Part shown: in pieces, positions 45,744 to 57,325 of the stretch
Position numbering within the stretch: position 1 is the first letter of the stretch
Layout: each line of letters starts with the position of its first letter
Origin: Colwellia psychrerythraea
Lineage (GTDB): Bacteria; Pseudomonadota; Gammaproteobacteria; Enterobacterales; Alteromonadaceae
NCBI RefSeq assembly: GCF_000764185.1
Contig: NZ_JQEC01000054.1
Span: 78,899-142,898, forward strand
Length of the DNA stretch: 64,000 nt
Direction: 5' to 3'
Made by a program: the position numbers and the translations under genes
The notes under the pieces: model-generated
What the model was told of the DNA's origin: nothing
Database searches by the model: none
Seen by the model: only the letters and a program-made list of their open reading frames with translations

Positions 45744-46859
45744 ATGCATAGTCGCACTGATATACAAGAGCAAAAATTATCTTATCAGCAATCACTTGCT
45801 AACCAGTTAGTAACTGCTGTTATTATTCTTAATCAAGACCTAGCCATCGTTTATGTAAACCCTTCTGCTGAAGCGTTGTTAAATAAAAGTCTCTATCGTT
45901 TATACAACACCACAACTGAAGCTATTTTTGCTAATACCAGTATTAATAACAGTCGGCTACAGCAATTACTCACTACTGGACAAGAGTTCACCGATAGCGA
46001 CATTGTCGTTGCGCTCAATGAAAACCACCACTTCACTGCCGAAGTAACCGCTTCTTCGGTTGAATTTGAAAGATCTCCTCATGTGTTACTTGAGTTCAAA
46101 CAAATAGATCAACAAAAGCAAATCAGTTTAGAAGTTTTTCAACACCAACAATGGCTTGCGGCAAGGGATTTAATAAAAGGTTTAGCACACGAAATTAAAA
46201 ACCCACTTGGTGGTCTACGTGGCGCGGCGCAACTGCTCGGGATGGAAGTGAGTAATGAACAACAAGAATATACCAACATGATCATTGAGCAGGCGGACAG
46301 GCTGACTAACTTAGTTGATCGTCTACTTGGCCCAAATCAATTGCCGCAAATGCAATCACAAAATATCCATGGCATCCTTGAAAAAGTATGCCAGCTTGTT
46401 AGTTATTCTAATGGACAAAAGTTTCACTTATTACGCGATTACGACCCCTCATTACCTGCGATTGAATGTGATCAAGAAAAATTACAACAAGCCGTACTGA
46501 ATATTGTAAATAATGCCATCCAGGCAATTGATGAAGTTCATGATATTACTTTAAAAACACGTATTGCCAGCAATATAACCATTCATGGAAAGCGAATAAA
46601 ATTAGCGGTTAAAATTAGTATTATTGATAATGGTCCGGGCATCCCCAGTAAAATTCAAGATACGCTATTTTACCCAATGGTGTCTGGACGCTCAAATGGC
46701 ACAGGCTTAGGTTTATCGATATCACAAACCTTAATCAACCAACACCAAGGTAAACTATCGTGCAGTAGCCGCCCTGGCCATACTGAATTTACAATTTTAC
46801 TGCCATTGAAACAACAGCCTTTAAATCAATCACCTTTATCTCAAGAGAGTACATTATGA
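45744..46859 (+). CDS. glnL: Nitrogen regulation sensor kinase NtrB
   Basis: Cytosolic histidine kinase/phosphatase that controls NtrC in response to PII. The 371-residue protein has a PAS domain (QLVTAVIILNQDLAIVYVNPSAEALL), the phospho-acceptor His in LAHEIKNPLGGLRGAAQLL, the N box VLNIVNNAIQAI, IIDNGPGIP and GTGLGLSISQ. The ATG at 45744 has AAGG at good distance. An ATG at 45711 is within the NtrC palindrome and is not used here. It overlaps glnG by 4 bp. Confidence 0.95.
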   Translation: MHSRTDIQEQKLSYQQSLANQLVTAVIILNQDLAIVYVNPSAEALLNKSLYRLYNTTTEAIFANTSINNSRLQQLLTTGQEFTDSDIVVALNENHHFTAEVTASSVEFERSPHVLLEFKQIDQQKQISLEVFQHQQWLAARDLIKGLAHEIKNPLGGLRGAAQLLGMEVSNEQQEYTNMIIEQADRLTNLVDRLLGPNQLPQMQSQNIHGILEKVCQLVSYSNGQKFHLLRDYDPSLPAIECDQEKLQQAVLNIVNNAIQAIDEVHDITLKTRIASNITIHGKRIKLAVKISIIDNGPGIPSKIQDTLFYPMVSGRSNGTGLGLSISQTLINQHQGKLSCSSRPGHTEFTILLPLKQQPLNQSPLSQESTL

Positions 46860-48256
46860 TCACCGAACAAGTGTGGATAGTTGACGACGATAGCTCCATC
46901 AGATGGGTGTTAGAAAAGGCTTTCGCCAAGGCAAATATAAGTTGCGCTGCTTTTGAAAGCGCTGAGAATTTATTTATTGCTTTAGATCACGGTCAGCCAC
47001 AAGTTATTGTTTCTGATATTCGTATGCCCAATATTGATGGCATGGAGTTATTAAGAGAAATCAGTAAACAACATAGCCATATCCCCGTAATTATCATGAC
47101 AGCACATTCTGATTTAGACAGTGCCGTTAATGCATATCAAGGTGGTGCCTTTGAATATTTACCAAAACCATTTGATATTGATGAAGCCATCAACCTGACC
47201 AAACGTGCACTTACTCATGCTAGAGAGCAAAATGAAAATAATCAGCAGCAAGAAGCCCCCCCATTAGCGGTTGGTTTGATTGGTGAAGCGCCAGCTATGC
47301 AAGAGGTATTTCGTGCCATTGGCCGCTTATCTCGATCAAGTATTAGTGTTTTAATTAATGGAGAATCCGGAACAGGTAAAGAACTAGTCGCGCAAGCACT
47401 TCATTCGCATAGCCCTCGCGTCAATGCACCCTTTATTCCTTTGAATATGGCCGCTATCCCTAAAGACTTAATTGAATCAGAGTTATTTGGTCATGAAAAA
47501 GGCGCATTTACTGGCGCTAATGCTGTTCGGCAAGGAAGATTCGAACAGGCCCACGGTGGTACTCTATTTTTAGATGAAATAGGTGATATGCCTTTAGACA
47601 TTCAAACTCGTTTATTACGCGTTCTTTCAGATGGGCAGTTTTACCGTGTAGGTGGGCATTCTCCTGTTCAGGTTGATGTACGTATAATTGCCGCTACTCA
47701 TCAACACCTTGAAGAGCGAGTAAATAAAGGTGAGTTTAGAGAAGATTTATTTCATCGACTTAATGTCATTCGAATTCATCTACCTAGTCTTAGAGAGCGT
47801 AAAGAAGATATCGCCCAGTTAAGTCAGCATTTTTTAACCCAAGCCGCAAATGAGCTAAGCGTAGAAGTTAAAACCGTCAGTAAAAAAGCCAGTGATGTAT
47901 TAAAAAACTGTCTTTGGCCCGGAAACGTTAGACAACTTGAAAATATTTGTCGATTTTTAACCGTCATGGCAAGTGGCCAAGAAATACTGGTTGAAGATTT
48001 ACCTAATGAATTAACTGAAAATTCAGCACCATTGAAGCATTCCTCCGATGCATGGCAGGAAGTTCTGCGTACATGGGTAGACCAAGAGTTAGCCCAAGGG
48101 AAATCGGCTATTCTTGATTATGCTCAGATTGAATTTGAAAAAATAATGCTTGAACGGGCACTTATATTCACTCAAGGGCATAAACAAGATGCGGCAAAAA
48201 AATTGGGTTGGGGTAGGAATACTTTAACAAGAAAATTAAAAGAGTTTGAAAGCTAA
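46856..48256 (+). CDS. glnG: Nitrogen regulation response regulator NtrC
   Basis: Sigma-54 activator of 466 residues: receiver ([18 protein letters not shown], phospho-Asp in [11 protein letters not shown]), AAA+ domain with [15 protein letters not shown], the sigma-54 contact loop GAFTGAN, and [21 protein letters not shown], and a Fis-type HTH ([22 protein letters not shown]). It overlaps glnL by 4 bp. Binding sites for it are visible at 43179-43217 and 45701-45719. Confidence 0.97.
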   Translation: MITEQVWIVDDDSSIRWVLEKAFAKANISCAAFESAENLFIALDHGQPQVIVSDIRMPNIDGMELLREISKQHSHIPVIIMTAHSDLDSAVNAYQGGAFEYLPKPFDIDEAINLTKRALTHAREQNENNQQQEAPPLAVGLIGEAPAMQEVFRAIGRLSRSSISVLINGESGTGKELVAQALHSHSPRVNAPFIPLNMAAIPKDLIESELFGHEKGAFTGANAVRQGRFEQAHGGTLFLDEIGDMPLDIQTRLLRVLSDGQFYRVGGHSPVQVDVRIIAATHQHLEERVNKGEFREDLFHRLNVIRIHLPSLRERKEDIAQLSQHFLTQAANELSVEVKTVSKKASDVLKNCLWPGNVRQLENICRFLTVMASGQEILVEDLPNELTENSAPLKHSSDAWQEVLRTWVDQELAQGKSAILDYAQIEFEKIMLERALIFTQGHKQDAAKKLGWGRNTLTRKLKEFES

Positions 48257-48290
48257 AGCAATAGAGCGTAGAAGAAACACTTTCGGGTGC

Positions 48291-48671
48291 TTAACTACTA
48301 CAAGTCTCATCATCACATTGTTTACAGCTATTACACAGTTTAATATTAATAAAATGCGCGGCAATAATTAGGCTGGCACCGCCGATAATAAAAAACGGTT
48401 CTAATTCAGAAGAAAAATCGTGTTTTATCCAATATAAAGCCACGCCTAAATAAAGCAAATAGAAAGGGTAAAGACGTTTGTGATAGCGTTTAAAGCCAGA
48501 GAAAAGCGCTATCGTACCTAGCGCAGCTGTCATGAGCAGAAAAACATGTTCCCATGCATGGTCTGCTAGAAAACTTAAACCAAGTAAGGGTAACATTGGT
48601 AATAAAATAGGTAATAATATGCAGTGTAATGCACATAAGGAAGTTGCTGTAATGCCTATTCTATCTAACAT
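48291..48671 (-). CDS. MerC-domain membrane protein
   Basis: A 126-residue protein with four helices and the MerC pattern: ITATSLCALHCILLPILLPMLPL in helix 1 (the CxxxHC metal path), and a cysteine-rich end CNSCKQCDDETCSS. MerC proteins carry metal ions inward in mercury resistance, but chromosomal copies without mer genes are common in marine bacteria. A Zur-like box 76 bp upstream suggests a role in zinc supply. It is convergent with glnG. Confidence 0.82.
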   Translation of the reverse strand: MLDRIGITATSLCALHCILLPILLPMLPLLGLSFLADHAWEHVFLLMTAALGTIALFSGFKRYHKRLYPFYLLYLGVALYWIKHDFSSELEPFFIIGGASLIIAAHFINIKLCNSCKQCDDETCSS

Positions 48672-48746
48672 GATTATTCCGCGAAGCTAAATTAATTTAT
48701 TGTTCATTGGTCAACTTGGACCTTCAAAATGAGATAATATCACAAT

Positions 48747-48761
48747 TGATATAATATAACA
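48747..48761 (-). promoter_or_regulatory. Zur-box-like palindrome upstream of the MerC gene
   Basis: TGATATAATATAACA, read on the minus strand TGTTATATTATATCA, compares with the gammaproteobacterial Zur consensus TGTTATANTATAACA with one mismatch. It lies about 76 bp before the start codon. The cognate repressor would be the zur product encoded at 32315. Confidence 0.65.
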
Positions 48762-48842
48762 TTAGTAAATTAACTTAGCTGTTGCAAGCATGTAAAATCC
48801 AAGCCGACATGCCAGAGATAACTAAAAGAATAGCTGTGGTTG

Positions 48843-49742
48843 TTAATCGCTATTAATTAAAAAATAATGACTTAACATATTTTTTAAATGTGCAAAAAAT
48901 TCGTCATTACTTTTGTCACTTATTAAGTGAGCAAGTTCGGCCCCTAGTGGCGTGAATTTGTAAAACTGTAAACAAACATTCGATTTTTTTGCGGTGAACT
49001 TTAATGGTAAACCGTTATAAGTAAATTGTAGAGCTTCACCTTTACTTATTAAACTCGACTCACTTTCTTGTAAATATATAAGATGGTTCTCAGATAAAGC
49101 TAATAAATCAGCATAATTCAAACCATAATGACTTAAGTTACAATATTGTTGTCGCTGCTTAGAAAAGAAATTAAGTAAACCCGGTTGTTGGTAAACTCCA
49201 CTGATTAACCGAATGCCTTTTTTATTAGGATCTTTTATTGCTAAAGAGCAAGCCTTTGCTAATAATTTTGCATCATAAATACTCATGTCCCGGAAAACCT
49301 GTAATGCCTTAAAAGAAAAAGTCCCAGGTTTAGTCAGCTCACCAGCTAAAATCTTCGCCCATAAATCTTGCATGGTCGCATTACTAACCTCTTCAGATAG
49401 AGCAATATAACGACTAAACCAATCAAGGTCTGTTCTTTGTCCAAGTTCGAAATCTGCGCAGTAACCTAAAGTTTTCTGCATAATGTGTTCAATATTCTGC
49501 TGTTTTCTTAATTGACTTAATCTAGCCCGCTTAACTGTCCTATCTTCAATAAGCATTTGTTTGTCTTCAGGCAACAACGCACCATCAATGGCAAACTTCT
49601 TAGCAAGTTTCAAAAATTGCTGAGATACACCCCCCTCTGCTGAGCTTTGACGCGATTTATTAGTGGTGACTATTTCAGTCTCATCCTGTGATTTATGAAG
49701 GTCCTTTTCAAGTACTACAACCTCTGCTTTTTTCTTACTCAT
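48843..49742 (-). CDS. TIGR03899/DUF2806-like conserved protein
   Basis: A 299-residue soluble protein with a charged N-terminus. The region DLDWFSRYIALSEEVSNATMQDLWAKILAGELTKPGTFSFKALQVFRDMS matches the remembered DUF2806-type pattern (WAKILAGE-x4-PGxFS), found in vibrios and Shewanella as TIGR03899. No catalytic motif seen, no operon partner. Function unknown. Confidence 0.72.
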   Translation of the reverse strand: MSKKKAEVVVLEKDLHKSQDETEIVTTNKSRQSSAEGGVSQQFLKLAKKFAIDGALLPEDKQMLIEDRTVKRARLSQLRKQQNIEHIMQKTLGYCADFELGQRTDLDWFSRYIALSEEVSNATMQDLWAKILAGELTKPGTFSFKALQVFRDMSIYDAKLLAKACSLAIKDPNKKGIRLISGVYQQPGLLNFFSKQRQQYCNLSHYGLNYADLLALSENHLIYLQESESSLISKGEALQFTYNGLPLKFTAKKSNVCLQFYKFTPLGAELAHLISDKSNDEFFAHLKNMLSHYFLINSD

Positions 49743-50017
49743 TGCCCTAACTCCATCTTGCAGTATCGTCAGATAAATTATAAATAATACTCTTTATGCT
49801 CATTACTAAGCCACTTAAATCACTGAGCTACATGATAAAGTGCAGCTAACCAAGCAGCAGTCAATTCAATTTATTATAACTCACCGAATTAAATCAATTA
49901 AAATTATAGTAAACAGGCTTTTAATCTCCGGTGCAATAGTGTAAAAAAGTAGTATTAGGTTATAGTTAAGCTAAATAAATTAGATTTCAATTTTAACTAG
50001 GTATATGTGTAATAAAT

Positions 50018-52261
50018 ATGTCTAGTTATGAGGGCAGTATGCAAGCATCCGAAAATTCAAACGATGATTTTTTATTTATCGATGACAGTGATGAAGACGA
50101 GATTTTAGCGTTTGGCAGTGATGAGACTTGGCAGGTTTTGATTGTCGACGATGATCCAGAAATTCACTCAGTTACTCAATTAGCATTATCAGATTTGGTT
50201 GTACTAGGGCGACGCCTTGAGTACTTGCATGCGTACTCAGGTAAAGATGCCTGCCAACTCATTAAAGAACATAGTGATATTGTACTTGTACTGCTAGATG
50301 TAGTTATGGAAACTGATGACGCTGGTTTGAACGTGGTAAAATATATAAGAGAGACTCTAAAACGTAAAGATATTCGCATTGTTTTACGTACTGGTCAACC
50401 GGGTTATGCTCCCGAAGAAAGTGTTATCAAAGAGTATGATATTAATGATTATAAGACAAAAACTGAATTAACTCGTCGTAAGCTAGTAACTACCGTTTTT
50501 GCTGCAATTCGCTCCTTCCAACAAATAGCAACCGTTAACGAAAACCGCTTAGGCTTAGAACGTATAGTTTCAGGTGCTACCGAGTTGTCTTCTAAACATT
50601 CACTGGCAACTTATAGTCAAGGTGTTCTATCGCAACTAAAAAGCCTAATTAGTGATGATATCTCAGCGGTATTTTGTGCAAGAGGTCAGGGAATCATTGA
50701 TAATATTGATGACTTAAGCTTTTACGTTTTAGCACAAGCAGGTTTTGATGATAATTTAATTAATCAAAAACTTGATATGCTGCAAAATGAGCAAGCAAGT
50801 AAACAAGTAAAGTCTTGTTTCTTACAACAGAAGCACCAATACCTAGATAACAGCTTAAACTTATATGTTGCAAAAGGTGATTACCGTGCGGTAATTCACG
50901 TCGAACTTTTAACCCCTCTTACTGAAATACAAATTCAATTACTTAATGTTTTTTTAACCGGGGTTGCCGTTGGTTATGAAAATGTTCATTTATTTCAAAA
51001 ACTCACCAATGCTGCCTATAAAGATTGGCTTACTAATTTACCTAACCGTCTCGAATTTGTACGTTTACTTGACCAATTTGCTCAAAGTGGTCAGAAAAAC
51101 TATGTTGCAGCACTAATTGATATAAATCATTTTAGCGATATTAACGATGCTTTAGGGCAAGATATTGGTAATAAACTGCTTTCAGCTGTTGGTCAACGTT
51201 TGAAAAGTATCGATTGTGGCTGTCAGTTGGCCCGTGTTGGCGCGGATGTTTTTGGCATTATCGGTCCTGCTGATTGTGTAACTCCTGAAAAATTAATGGC
51301 TTTGTTTCACCAGCCATTTTCTGCAGGTGAGCAACATTTACCGATAAATGCTTGTTTTGGCCTTTGCACTAAAGAGCATGCTCAAAGCAGTGGTGTGCAA
51401 GTTTTAAATCAAATCAATATCGCTTTAAATATTGCCAAGAAAAATAGATTAGAACATTTTGCTTATTATCATTCAGATATAGAAGATCAAATGCAATGGC
51501 GACTCAATATGATCCGCCAATTGCGTAACGACTTTGCCAATAACTGCCTTGAACTTTGGTATCAACCACAGCTTTCCTTAAGCACAGGTAAAGTTATTGG
51601 TGCCGAAGCTCTGCTACGCTGGCGTACAGCTGATGGGAAATTTGTTTCTCCTGCGGTTTTTATTCCGTTGGCCGAATATTCAGGCTTAATCATAGAAATT
51701 GGCGATTGGGTCATTAGTCAAGCATGTAAGCAACTACAAGCTCTAGAACAAGACTTCTCCGAGCTCAGTATTTCAGTCAATGTTTCTATACCGCAATTTA
51801 GACAAGATAATTTTGTTGATAATATTATTAATACAATCAATCAGCATAAAATTAAACCCAGTAAACTTGAATTGGAAATTACAGAAAATATTTTAATGGA
51901 TGAGCCACAAATCATCATTGATGCCTTAACCAAGTTAAAAGCGCAAGGCATAAGTATTGCTCTAGATGATTTTGGTACTGGCTTCTCATCATTAAGTTAC
52001 TTGCAAAAGCTACCTCTTGATCGACTTAAAGTTGATCGCGCTTTTGTCACCGATATTAATCAAGAAGGTCAATCAGTGATTGCTGAAACAATTATTAACT
52101 TAGGCAAAAAGATGCAGCTTAAAGTTATTGCAGAAGGTATTGAGGAGATTGAACAGCAAGAACGTTTAATTGAACTAGGCTGTGATGAAGTTCAAGGCTT
52201 CTATTATGCTAAGCCAATGCCAGCGGAAGACTTTATAAACTTTCTCCATCAACAAAACTAA
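50018..52261 (+). CDS. REC-DUF3369-GGDEF-EAL cyclic-di-GMP phosphodiesterase
   Basis: A 747-residue cytosolic protein. Domains in order: receiver (about 38-165; LIVDDDPEIH, phospho-Asp in LVLLDVVMETDDAG, Lys in DYKTKTE), DUF3369 (about 190-320), a degenerate GGDEF (about 335-470; the motif reads GADVF) and an intact EAL (about 480-740; GAEALLRW, ELEITENILM, LDDFGTGFSSLSYL, VIAEGIEE). It should hydrolyse c-di-GMP under control of an unlinked kinase. The first ATG (50018) has no RBS; ATG at 50039 has GAGGG upstream and may be the true start. Confidence 0.92.
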   Translation: MSSYEGSMQASENSNDDFLFIDDSDEDEILAFGSDETWQVLIVDDDPEIHSVTQLALSDLVVLGRRLEYLHAYSGKDACQLIKEHSDIVLVLLDVVMETDDAGLNVVKYIRETLKRKDIRIVLRTGQPGYAPEESVIKEYDINDYKTKTELTRRKLVTTVFAAIRSFQQIATVNENRLGLERIVSGATELSSKHSLATYSQGVLSQLKSLISDDISAVFCARGQGIIDNIDDLSFYVLAQAGFDDNLINQKLDMLQNEQASKQVKSCFLQQKHQYLDNSLNLYVAKGDYRAVIHVELLTPLTEIQIQLLNVFLTGVAVGYENVHLFQKLTNAAYKDWLTNLPNRLEFVRLLDQFAQSGQKNYVAALIDINHFSDINDALGQDIGNKLLSAVGQRLKSIDCGCQLARVGADVFGIIGPADCVTPEKLMALFHQPFSAGEQHLPINACFGLCTKEHAQSSGVQVLNQINIALNIAKKNRLEHFAYYHSDIEDQMQWRLNMIRQLRNDFANNCLELWYQPQLSLSTGKVIGAEALLRWRTADGKFVSPAVFIPLAEYSGLIIEIGDWVISQACKQLQALEQDFSELSISVNVSIPQFRQDNFVDNIINTINQHKIKPSKLELEITENILMDEPQIIIDALTKLKAQGISIALDDFGTGFSSLSYLQKLPLDRLKVDRAFVTDINQEGQSVIAETIINLGKKMQLKVIAEGIEEIEQQERLIELGCDEVQGFYYAKPMPAEDFINFLHQQN

Positions 52262-52314
52262 AGTATATAAATCAGCTTTTGCTTACCTTCACATTACAAT
52301 AAAGCCTGTTTACT

Positions 52315-52350
52315 AAATACCCAGTAATATTTTCGCTGGGTATTTTTTTG
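52315..52350 (+). terminator. Terminator of the EAL protein gene
   Basis: Ten-bp stem AAATACCCAG / CTGGGTATTT, 11-base loop, followed by TTTT. About 55 bp past the stop codon. Confidence 0.88.
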
Positions 52351-52387
52351 TCTGTATGGCTCACTCTATGAATAAAATAATACAGGC

Positions 52388-52409
52388 AATTAAAACACCT
52401 GTTTAAATT
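52388..52409. promoter_or_regulatory. Palindromic operator upstream of fadBA (PsrA/TetR type)
   Basis: A 22-bp near-perfect palindrome: AATTAAAACA and TGTTTAAATT around a CC centre, with only the fifth pair and the centre breaking symmetry. It lies about 140 bp before fadB. Fatty-acid oxidation operons of marine gammaproteobacteria are controlled by PsrA (TetR family) at AAAC-N4-GTTT-like palindromes, or by FadR. The AAAC...GTTT core favours PsrA. By analogy only. Confidence 0.55.
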
Positions 52410-52547
52410 TATTGCATTTAACTTTTTTTCAAGGCACACTCAGTCAGCTATTATTAGTTATCTAAGTTTTTTAGAGTGATAATTTCGCTAAAAAAATAGA
52501 TAAATCATTCAAACATCAACACCACTTTTAGGTGAAGGAGACGAAGC

Positions 52548-54716
52548 ATGATATATCAAGGCAACAGCCTTTCTGCCCAATTACTCGAAGACGGCATTGT
52601 AGAACTTAATTTCGATGCTCAAGGATCAGTAAACAAATTTGATCAAGCAACTTTTGAAGAATATATCGCTGTAGTTGCCGCAATTAACAACTGCAGTGAG
52701 GCTAAAGGCGTTATGGTTACCTCAGCTAAATCAACATTTATTGTTGGTGCAGATATCACTGAATTTTTAACCTCATTTAGTCAGCCTGAAGATTCATTAG
52801 CATCATGGGCAAAGAAGGCATCTGATGTTTTCGACTCATTTGAAGATATTCAATTACCCACGATAGCAGCTGTTAACGGCATCGCATTAGGCGGTGGTTG
52901 TGAAATGACTTTAGCGTGTGATTATCGTGTTGCTGATACTAATGCCAGCATCGGTCTGCCTGAAGTTAAACTAGGATTAATGCCTGGTTTTGGTGGTACT
53001 GTACGTCTTCCTCGGCTTATCGGTTTTGATAATGCTGCAACTTGGATGTCAACTGGTAAAGCATTCAAACCAGCAGCAGCGCTTGCACAAGGCGTTCTTG
53101 ATGCTGTAGTTGTACCAGAAAATTTACGCGCTGCAGCTATTAGCATGCTTAAATTAGCAATTAATGGCAAGCTAGATTGGCGCGCTAAACGTCAACCTAA
53201 ATTAGAAGCATTAAACTTATCTCCGACAGAATTAATCATGTCATCGACAACGTGCAAAGGTATGATTGCTGCAAAAGCTGGCAAACATTATCCCGCACCA
53301 ATGGTGATGATAAATACATTGATTGCTAGTGCAAACTTAGATCGCACTGGCGCAATGGCAGCTGAGAATGCAGGTTTTGCCAAATTAGCAAAAACAGATG
53401 CCGCAACAGCACAAATTGGTTTGTTTATGGCAGACCAAGTTATTAAAGGCAAGGCTAAAAAAGCAGGAAAACTTGCCACTAAAACTGTCAAGAAAGCCGC
53501 TGTATTAGGTGCAGGTATTATGGGTGGTGGTATTGCCTATCAATCAGCCTATAAAGGCACGCCGATCATTATGAAAGATATTAATGACCAAGCACTTGAT
53601 TTAGGTTTAACTACAGCTACGGGCATTTTAACTAAACAAGTTGAACGTGGACGTATGAATGTTAAAAAAATGGCTGGTGTGTTAAATAACATCACGCCAA
53701 GCTTAAGTTACGACAGCGTTAAAGATGTAGATATTGTTGTTGAAGCCGTTGTTGAAAACCCTAAAGTAAAAGGCATGGTTTTAGCCGAAGTTGAAGGCGT
53801 GATCAGTGAAGATGCCATTCTTACTTCCAATACTTCTACTATCTCAATTGATTTATTAGCACAAAGCGTAAAACGTCCGCAAAACTTTTGTGGCATGCAC
53901 TTTTTCAATCCCGTAAATAAAATGCCATTAGTTGAAGTAATTCGCGGTAAAGATACCTCCGATGAAACGGTAGCGGCTGTTGTTGCTTATGCAGCGAAAA
54001 TGGGTAAGTCACCAATTGTTGTTAATGATTGCCCAGGTTTTTATGTAAACCGTGTTTTATTCCCATATTTTGCTGGTTTCAGCCAGTTAGTACTTGAAGG
54101 TGCTGACTTTACTGCTATCGATAAAGTAATGGAAAAACAATTTGGCTGGCCAATGGGCCCGGCTTACTTGCTTGATGTTGTTGGTGTTGATACTGCTGAT
54201 CACTGCACAGGTGTTATGTCAGCTGGTTTCCCTACGCGCATGAAAAAAATTGCCAATGATCCGGTTAGTACTTTGTATGCTAATGAGCGTTTTGGTCAGA
54301 AAAATGGCAAAGGTTTCTATGACCACATGAAAGACAAACGTGGTCGTCCAATGAAAGTACCTGCTCCTATTGCTTACGAATTACTTGGCCAATATTGTGC
54401 TGATAAGAAAGACTTCAGCAGCGAAGAAATTATTGCTCGTATGATGATTCCTATGGTTAACGAAGTAGTACGTTGTTTAGAAGAAGGTGTTGTAGATACA
54501 GCAGCTGAAGCAGATATGGGCTTAATTTATGGCGTTGGGTTTCCACCGTTTAGAGGTGGTGCCATCCGTTATTTAGAAACACTTGGGCTAGATAACTTCA
54601 TCGCAATGGCTGATAAATATGCTGATTTAGGTGAGATATATCAAGTTACTGATGGCCTACGTGAAATGGCTAAATCAGGCAAATCTTACTTCACTACCGA
54701 TGTTAAATCAGCTTAA
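52548..54716 (+). CDS. fadB: Fatty acid oxidation complex, alpha subunit
   Basis: Bifunctional enoyl-CoA hydratase and 3-hydroxyacyl-CoA dehydrogenase, 722 residues. The N-terminal crotonase domain has [20 protein letters not shown] and [22 protein letters not shown], with both catalytic Glu. The C-terminal part has the NAD site [35 protein letters not shown] (catalytic His) and [20 protein letters not shown] precedes the start. It forms an alpha2beta2 complex with FadA, whose gene starts 15 bp later. Confidence 0.97.
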   Translation: MIYQGNSLSAQLLEDGIVELNFDAQGSVNKFDQATFEEYIAVVAAINNCSEAKGVMVTSAKSTFIVGADITEFLTSFSQPEDSLASWAKKASDVFDSFEDIQLPTIAAVNGIALGGGCEMTLACDYRVADTNASIGLPEVKLGLMPGFGGTVRLPRLIGFDNAATWMSTGKAFKPAAALAQGVLDAVVVPENLRAAAISMLKLAINGKLDWRAKRQPKLEALNLSPTELIMSSTTCKGMIAAKAGKHYPAPMVMINTLIASANLDRTGAMAAENAGFAKLAKTDAATAQIGLFMADQVIKGKAKKAGKLATKTVKKAAVLGAGIMGGGIAYQSAYKGTPIIMKDINDQALDLGLTTATGILTKQVERGRMNVKKMAGVLNNITPSLSYDSVKDVDIVVEAVVENPKVKGMVLAEVEGVISEDAILTSNTSTISIDLLAQSVKRPQNFCGMHFFNPVNKMPLVEVIRGKDTSDETVAAVVAYAAKMGKSPIVVNDCPGFYVNRVLFPYFAGFSQLVLEGADFTAIDKVMEKQFGWPMGPAYLLDVVGVDTADHCTGVMSAGFPTRMKKIANDPVSTLYANERFGQKNGKGFYDHMKDKRGRPMKVPAPIAYELLGQYCADKKDFSSEEIIARMMIPMVNEVVRCLEEGVVDTAAEADMGLIYGVGFPPFRGGAIRYLETLGLDNFIAMADKYADLGEIYQVTDGLREMAKSGKSYFTTDVKSA

Positions 54717-54722
54717 GCCTAG

Positions 54723-55892
<1,170 letters not shown>

Positions 55893-56034
55893 TTAATCAT
55901 AATTATCTTTGCTAAGTAGGTATTTATACTGCGATAAAAGTACTCATTGACTAGCGTCAACTCCGTGCTTTCTCCTTATCTAAACACCTATTAACTTCGG
56001 TAATAACGATGAATACTTTCAAGGAATAGATAAT

Positions 56035-56060
56035 AAAAACCCAGCTATTGCTGGGTTTTT
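56035..56060. terminator. Bidirectional terminator between fadA and ppaC
   Basis: Eleven-bp perfect stem AAAAACCCAGC / GCTGGGTTTTT with a four-base loop, T-rich on both strands, 143 bp after fadA and 31 bp after the ppaC stop. Confidence 0.9.
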
Positions 56061-56090
56061 TATTGAATCTAATTAAGCGTGACTTAACAG

Positions 56091-57014
56091 CTACTTAAGA
56101 AGGATTTCTTGCAGTGGTGGAACTACTTGTTTTTTACGGCTTAATACACCGTCTAACCAAGCTTTGCCATCTTTTGGTACAACACCAAATGCTTGTTCAG
56201 CTAAGGTATCGCTATCACTGGCGATTAGAAGCTCTGAGCCTTCTTTCATAATATCAGTTAACAGTAAAAAGACACTATGACGTCCGCCTTCAGTTTTAAG
56301 CTTAGCTATATCTGCATATAACTCATCTTTGATTTCATCAAAAACGGCTAAATCAATAACTTCCAGTTGACCAATACCAACCTTGTGACCATTCATATTG
56401 AAGTCTTTAAAATCACGCTTCACTAAAGCTCTAATTGGCGTACCTGCAACAGCAGACTTAACTCTGAACATATCCATGCCCAGCTCTTTAAAATCTTCAA
56501 TACCTGCGATATCAGCTAATGCTTCAACACATTTAATATCTGCTGTAGTACAAGTTGGAGATTTAAAAATAACCGTATCACTTAAAATTGCACATAACAT
56601 AGCACCTGCAATATTTTTTGGGATCTCTACATTATGAAAATCATACATCATCTTAATGATTGTATTAGTACAACCCACAGGGCGTACCCAAATCTCAAGA
56701 GGAGAAGTAGTTGTTAAGTCACCAAGTTTATGGTGATCGATAATGCCTAAAATTGTCGCTTGATCAATATCATCAGGTGCAAGTTCAATATCACTATGAT
56801 CTACAATGTATACTCCCTCTCCCGCATAACTTGTTTTTAGCTCAGGTTGCTCAAAACCGAATTTATTTAAGATAAACATAGTTTCAGGGGTAAGTTCACC
56901 TAGACGAGCAGGAACAGTTTCCTCACCTAAGGTAGTTTTCAAATATGATAATGCGATAGCCGAACAGATAGAGTCTGAATCTGGTATCTTGTGACCTACA
57001 ACGTAATTTGGCAT
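56091..57014 (-). CDS. ppaC: Manganese-dependent inorganic pyrophosphatase (family II)
   Basis: Hydrolyses pyrophosphate to phosphate with Mn2+. The 307-residue DHH-family protein has VVGHKIPDSDSIC (His8, Asp12, Asp14), DHSD, the DHH motif in GIIDHHKLGD, and the C-terminal DHHA2 domain ending with SRKKQVVPPL, the substrate-binding RKKQ. Common in Firmicutes and in marine vibrios/Alteromonadales, often in place of Ppa. AGGAGAG precedes the start. It borders the accessory region. Confidence 0.96.
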   Translation of the reverse strand: MPNYVVGHKIPDSDSICSAIALSYLKTTLGEETVPARLGELTPETMFILNKFGFEQPELKTSYAGEGVYIVDHSDIELAPDDIDQATILGIIDHHKLGDLTTTSPLEIWVRPVGCTNTIIKMMYDFHNVEIPKNIAGAMLCAILSDTVIFKSPTCTTADIKCVEALADIAGIEDFKELGMDMFRVKSAVAGTPIRALVKRDFKDFNMNGHKVGIGQLEVIDLAVFDEIKDELYADIAKLKTEGGRHSVFLLLTDIMKEGSELLIASDSDTLAEQAFGVVPKDGKAWLDGVLSRKKQVVPPLQEILLK

Positions 57015-57325
57015 GAAAGTGCTCTCCTTTGATTTGCCTATATTCTAACAAAGTAACTACTCATTGTGTATGTTGATCACGCTATGCTTAGTGATATCTT
57101 ATAACTTAACTCCATTGTTATGCATAACCCTTTGTATTTTGTTTAGTGGGTAAAATTAAATGCTGTAACTATTACTTTGATACGGCACCTAATCTAATCC
57201 TCCTGAGATTCTGTGGCATGTAAGAATGCAAGCTAATCATTTTGATTTTTAAGAGAAATCACCTTATCTTGATGAGCATACTTATCTAAGATATACTCGT
57301 TCGAAATTCAAGGAGGATTTCTTTC
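57015..57325. other. Left border region of the dusA island
   Basis: About 310 bp between the divergent ppaC and lipoprotein genes, AT-rich, with promoters for both but no ORF. I looked for a copy of the 5' part of dusA that would mark attL and found nothing beyond short chance matches. Confidence 0.5.

Noticed and set aside
57015..57325. Search for an attL copy of the dusA 5' end, including CTATGCT near 57081
   Set aside because: Only a match of about seven bases, not enough to call an attachment site.
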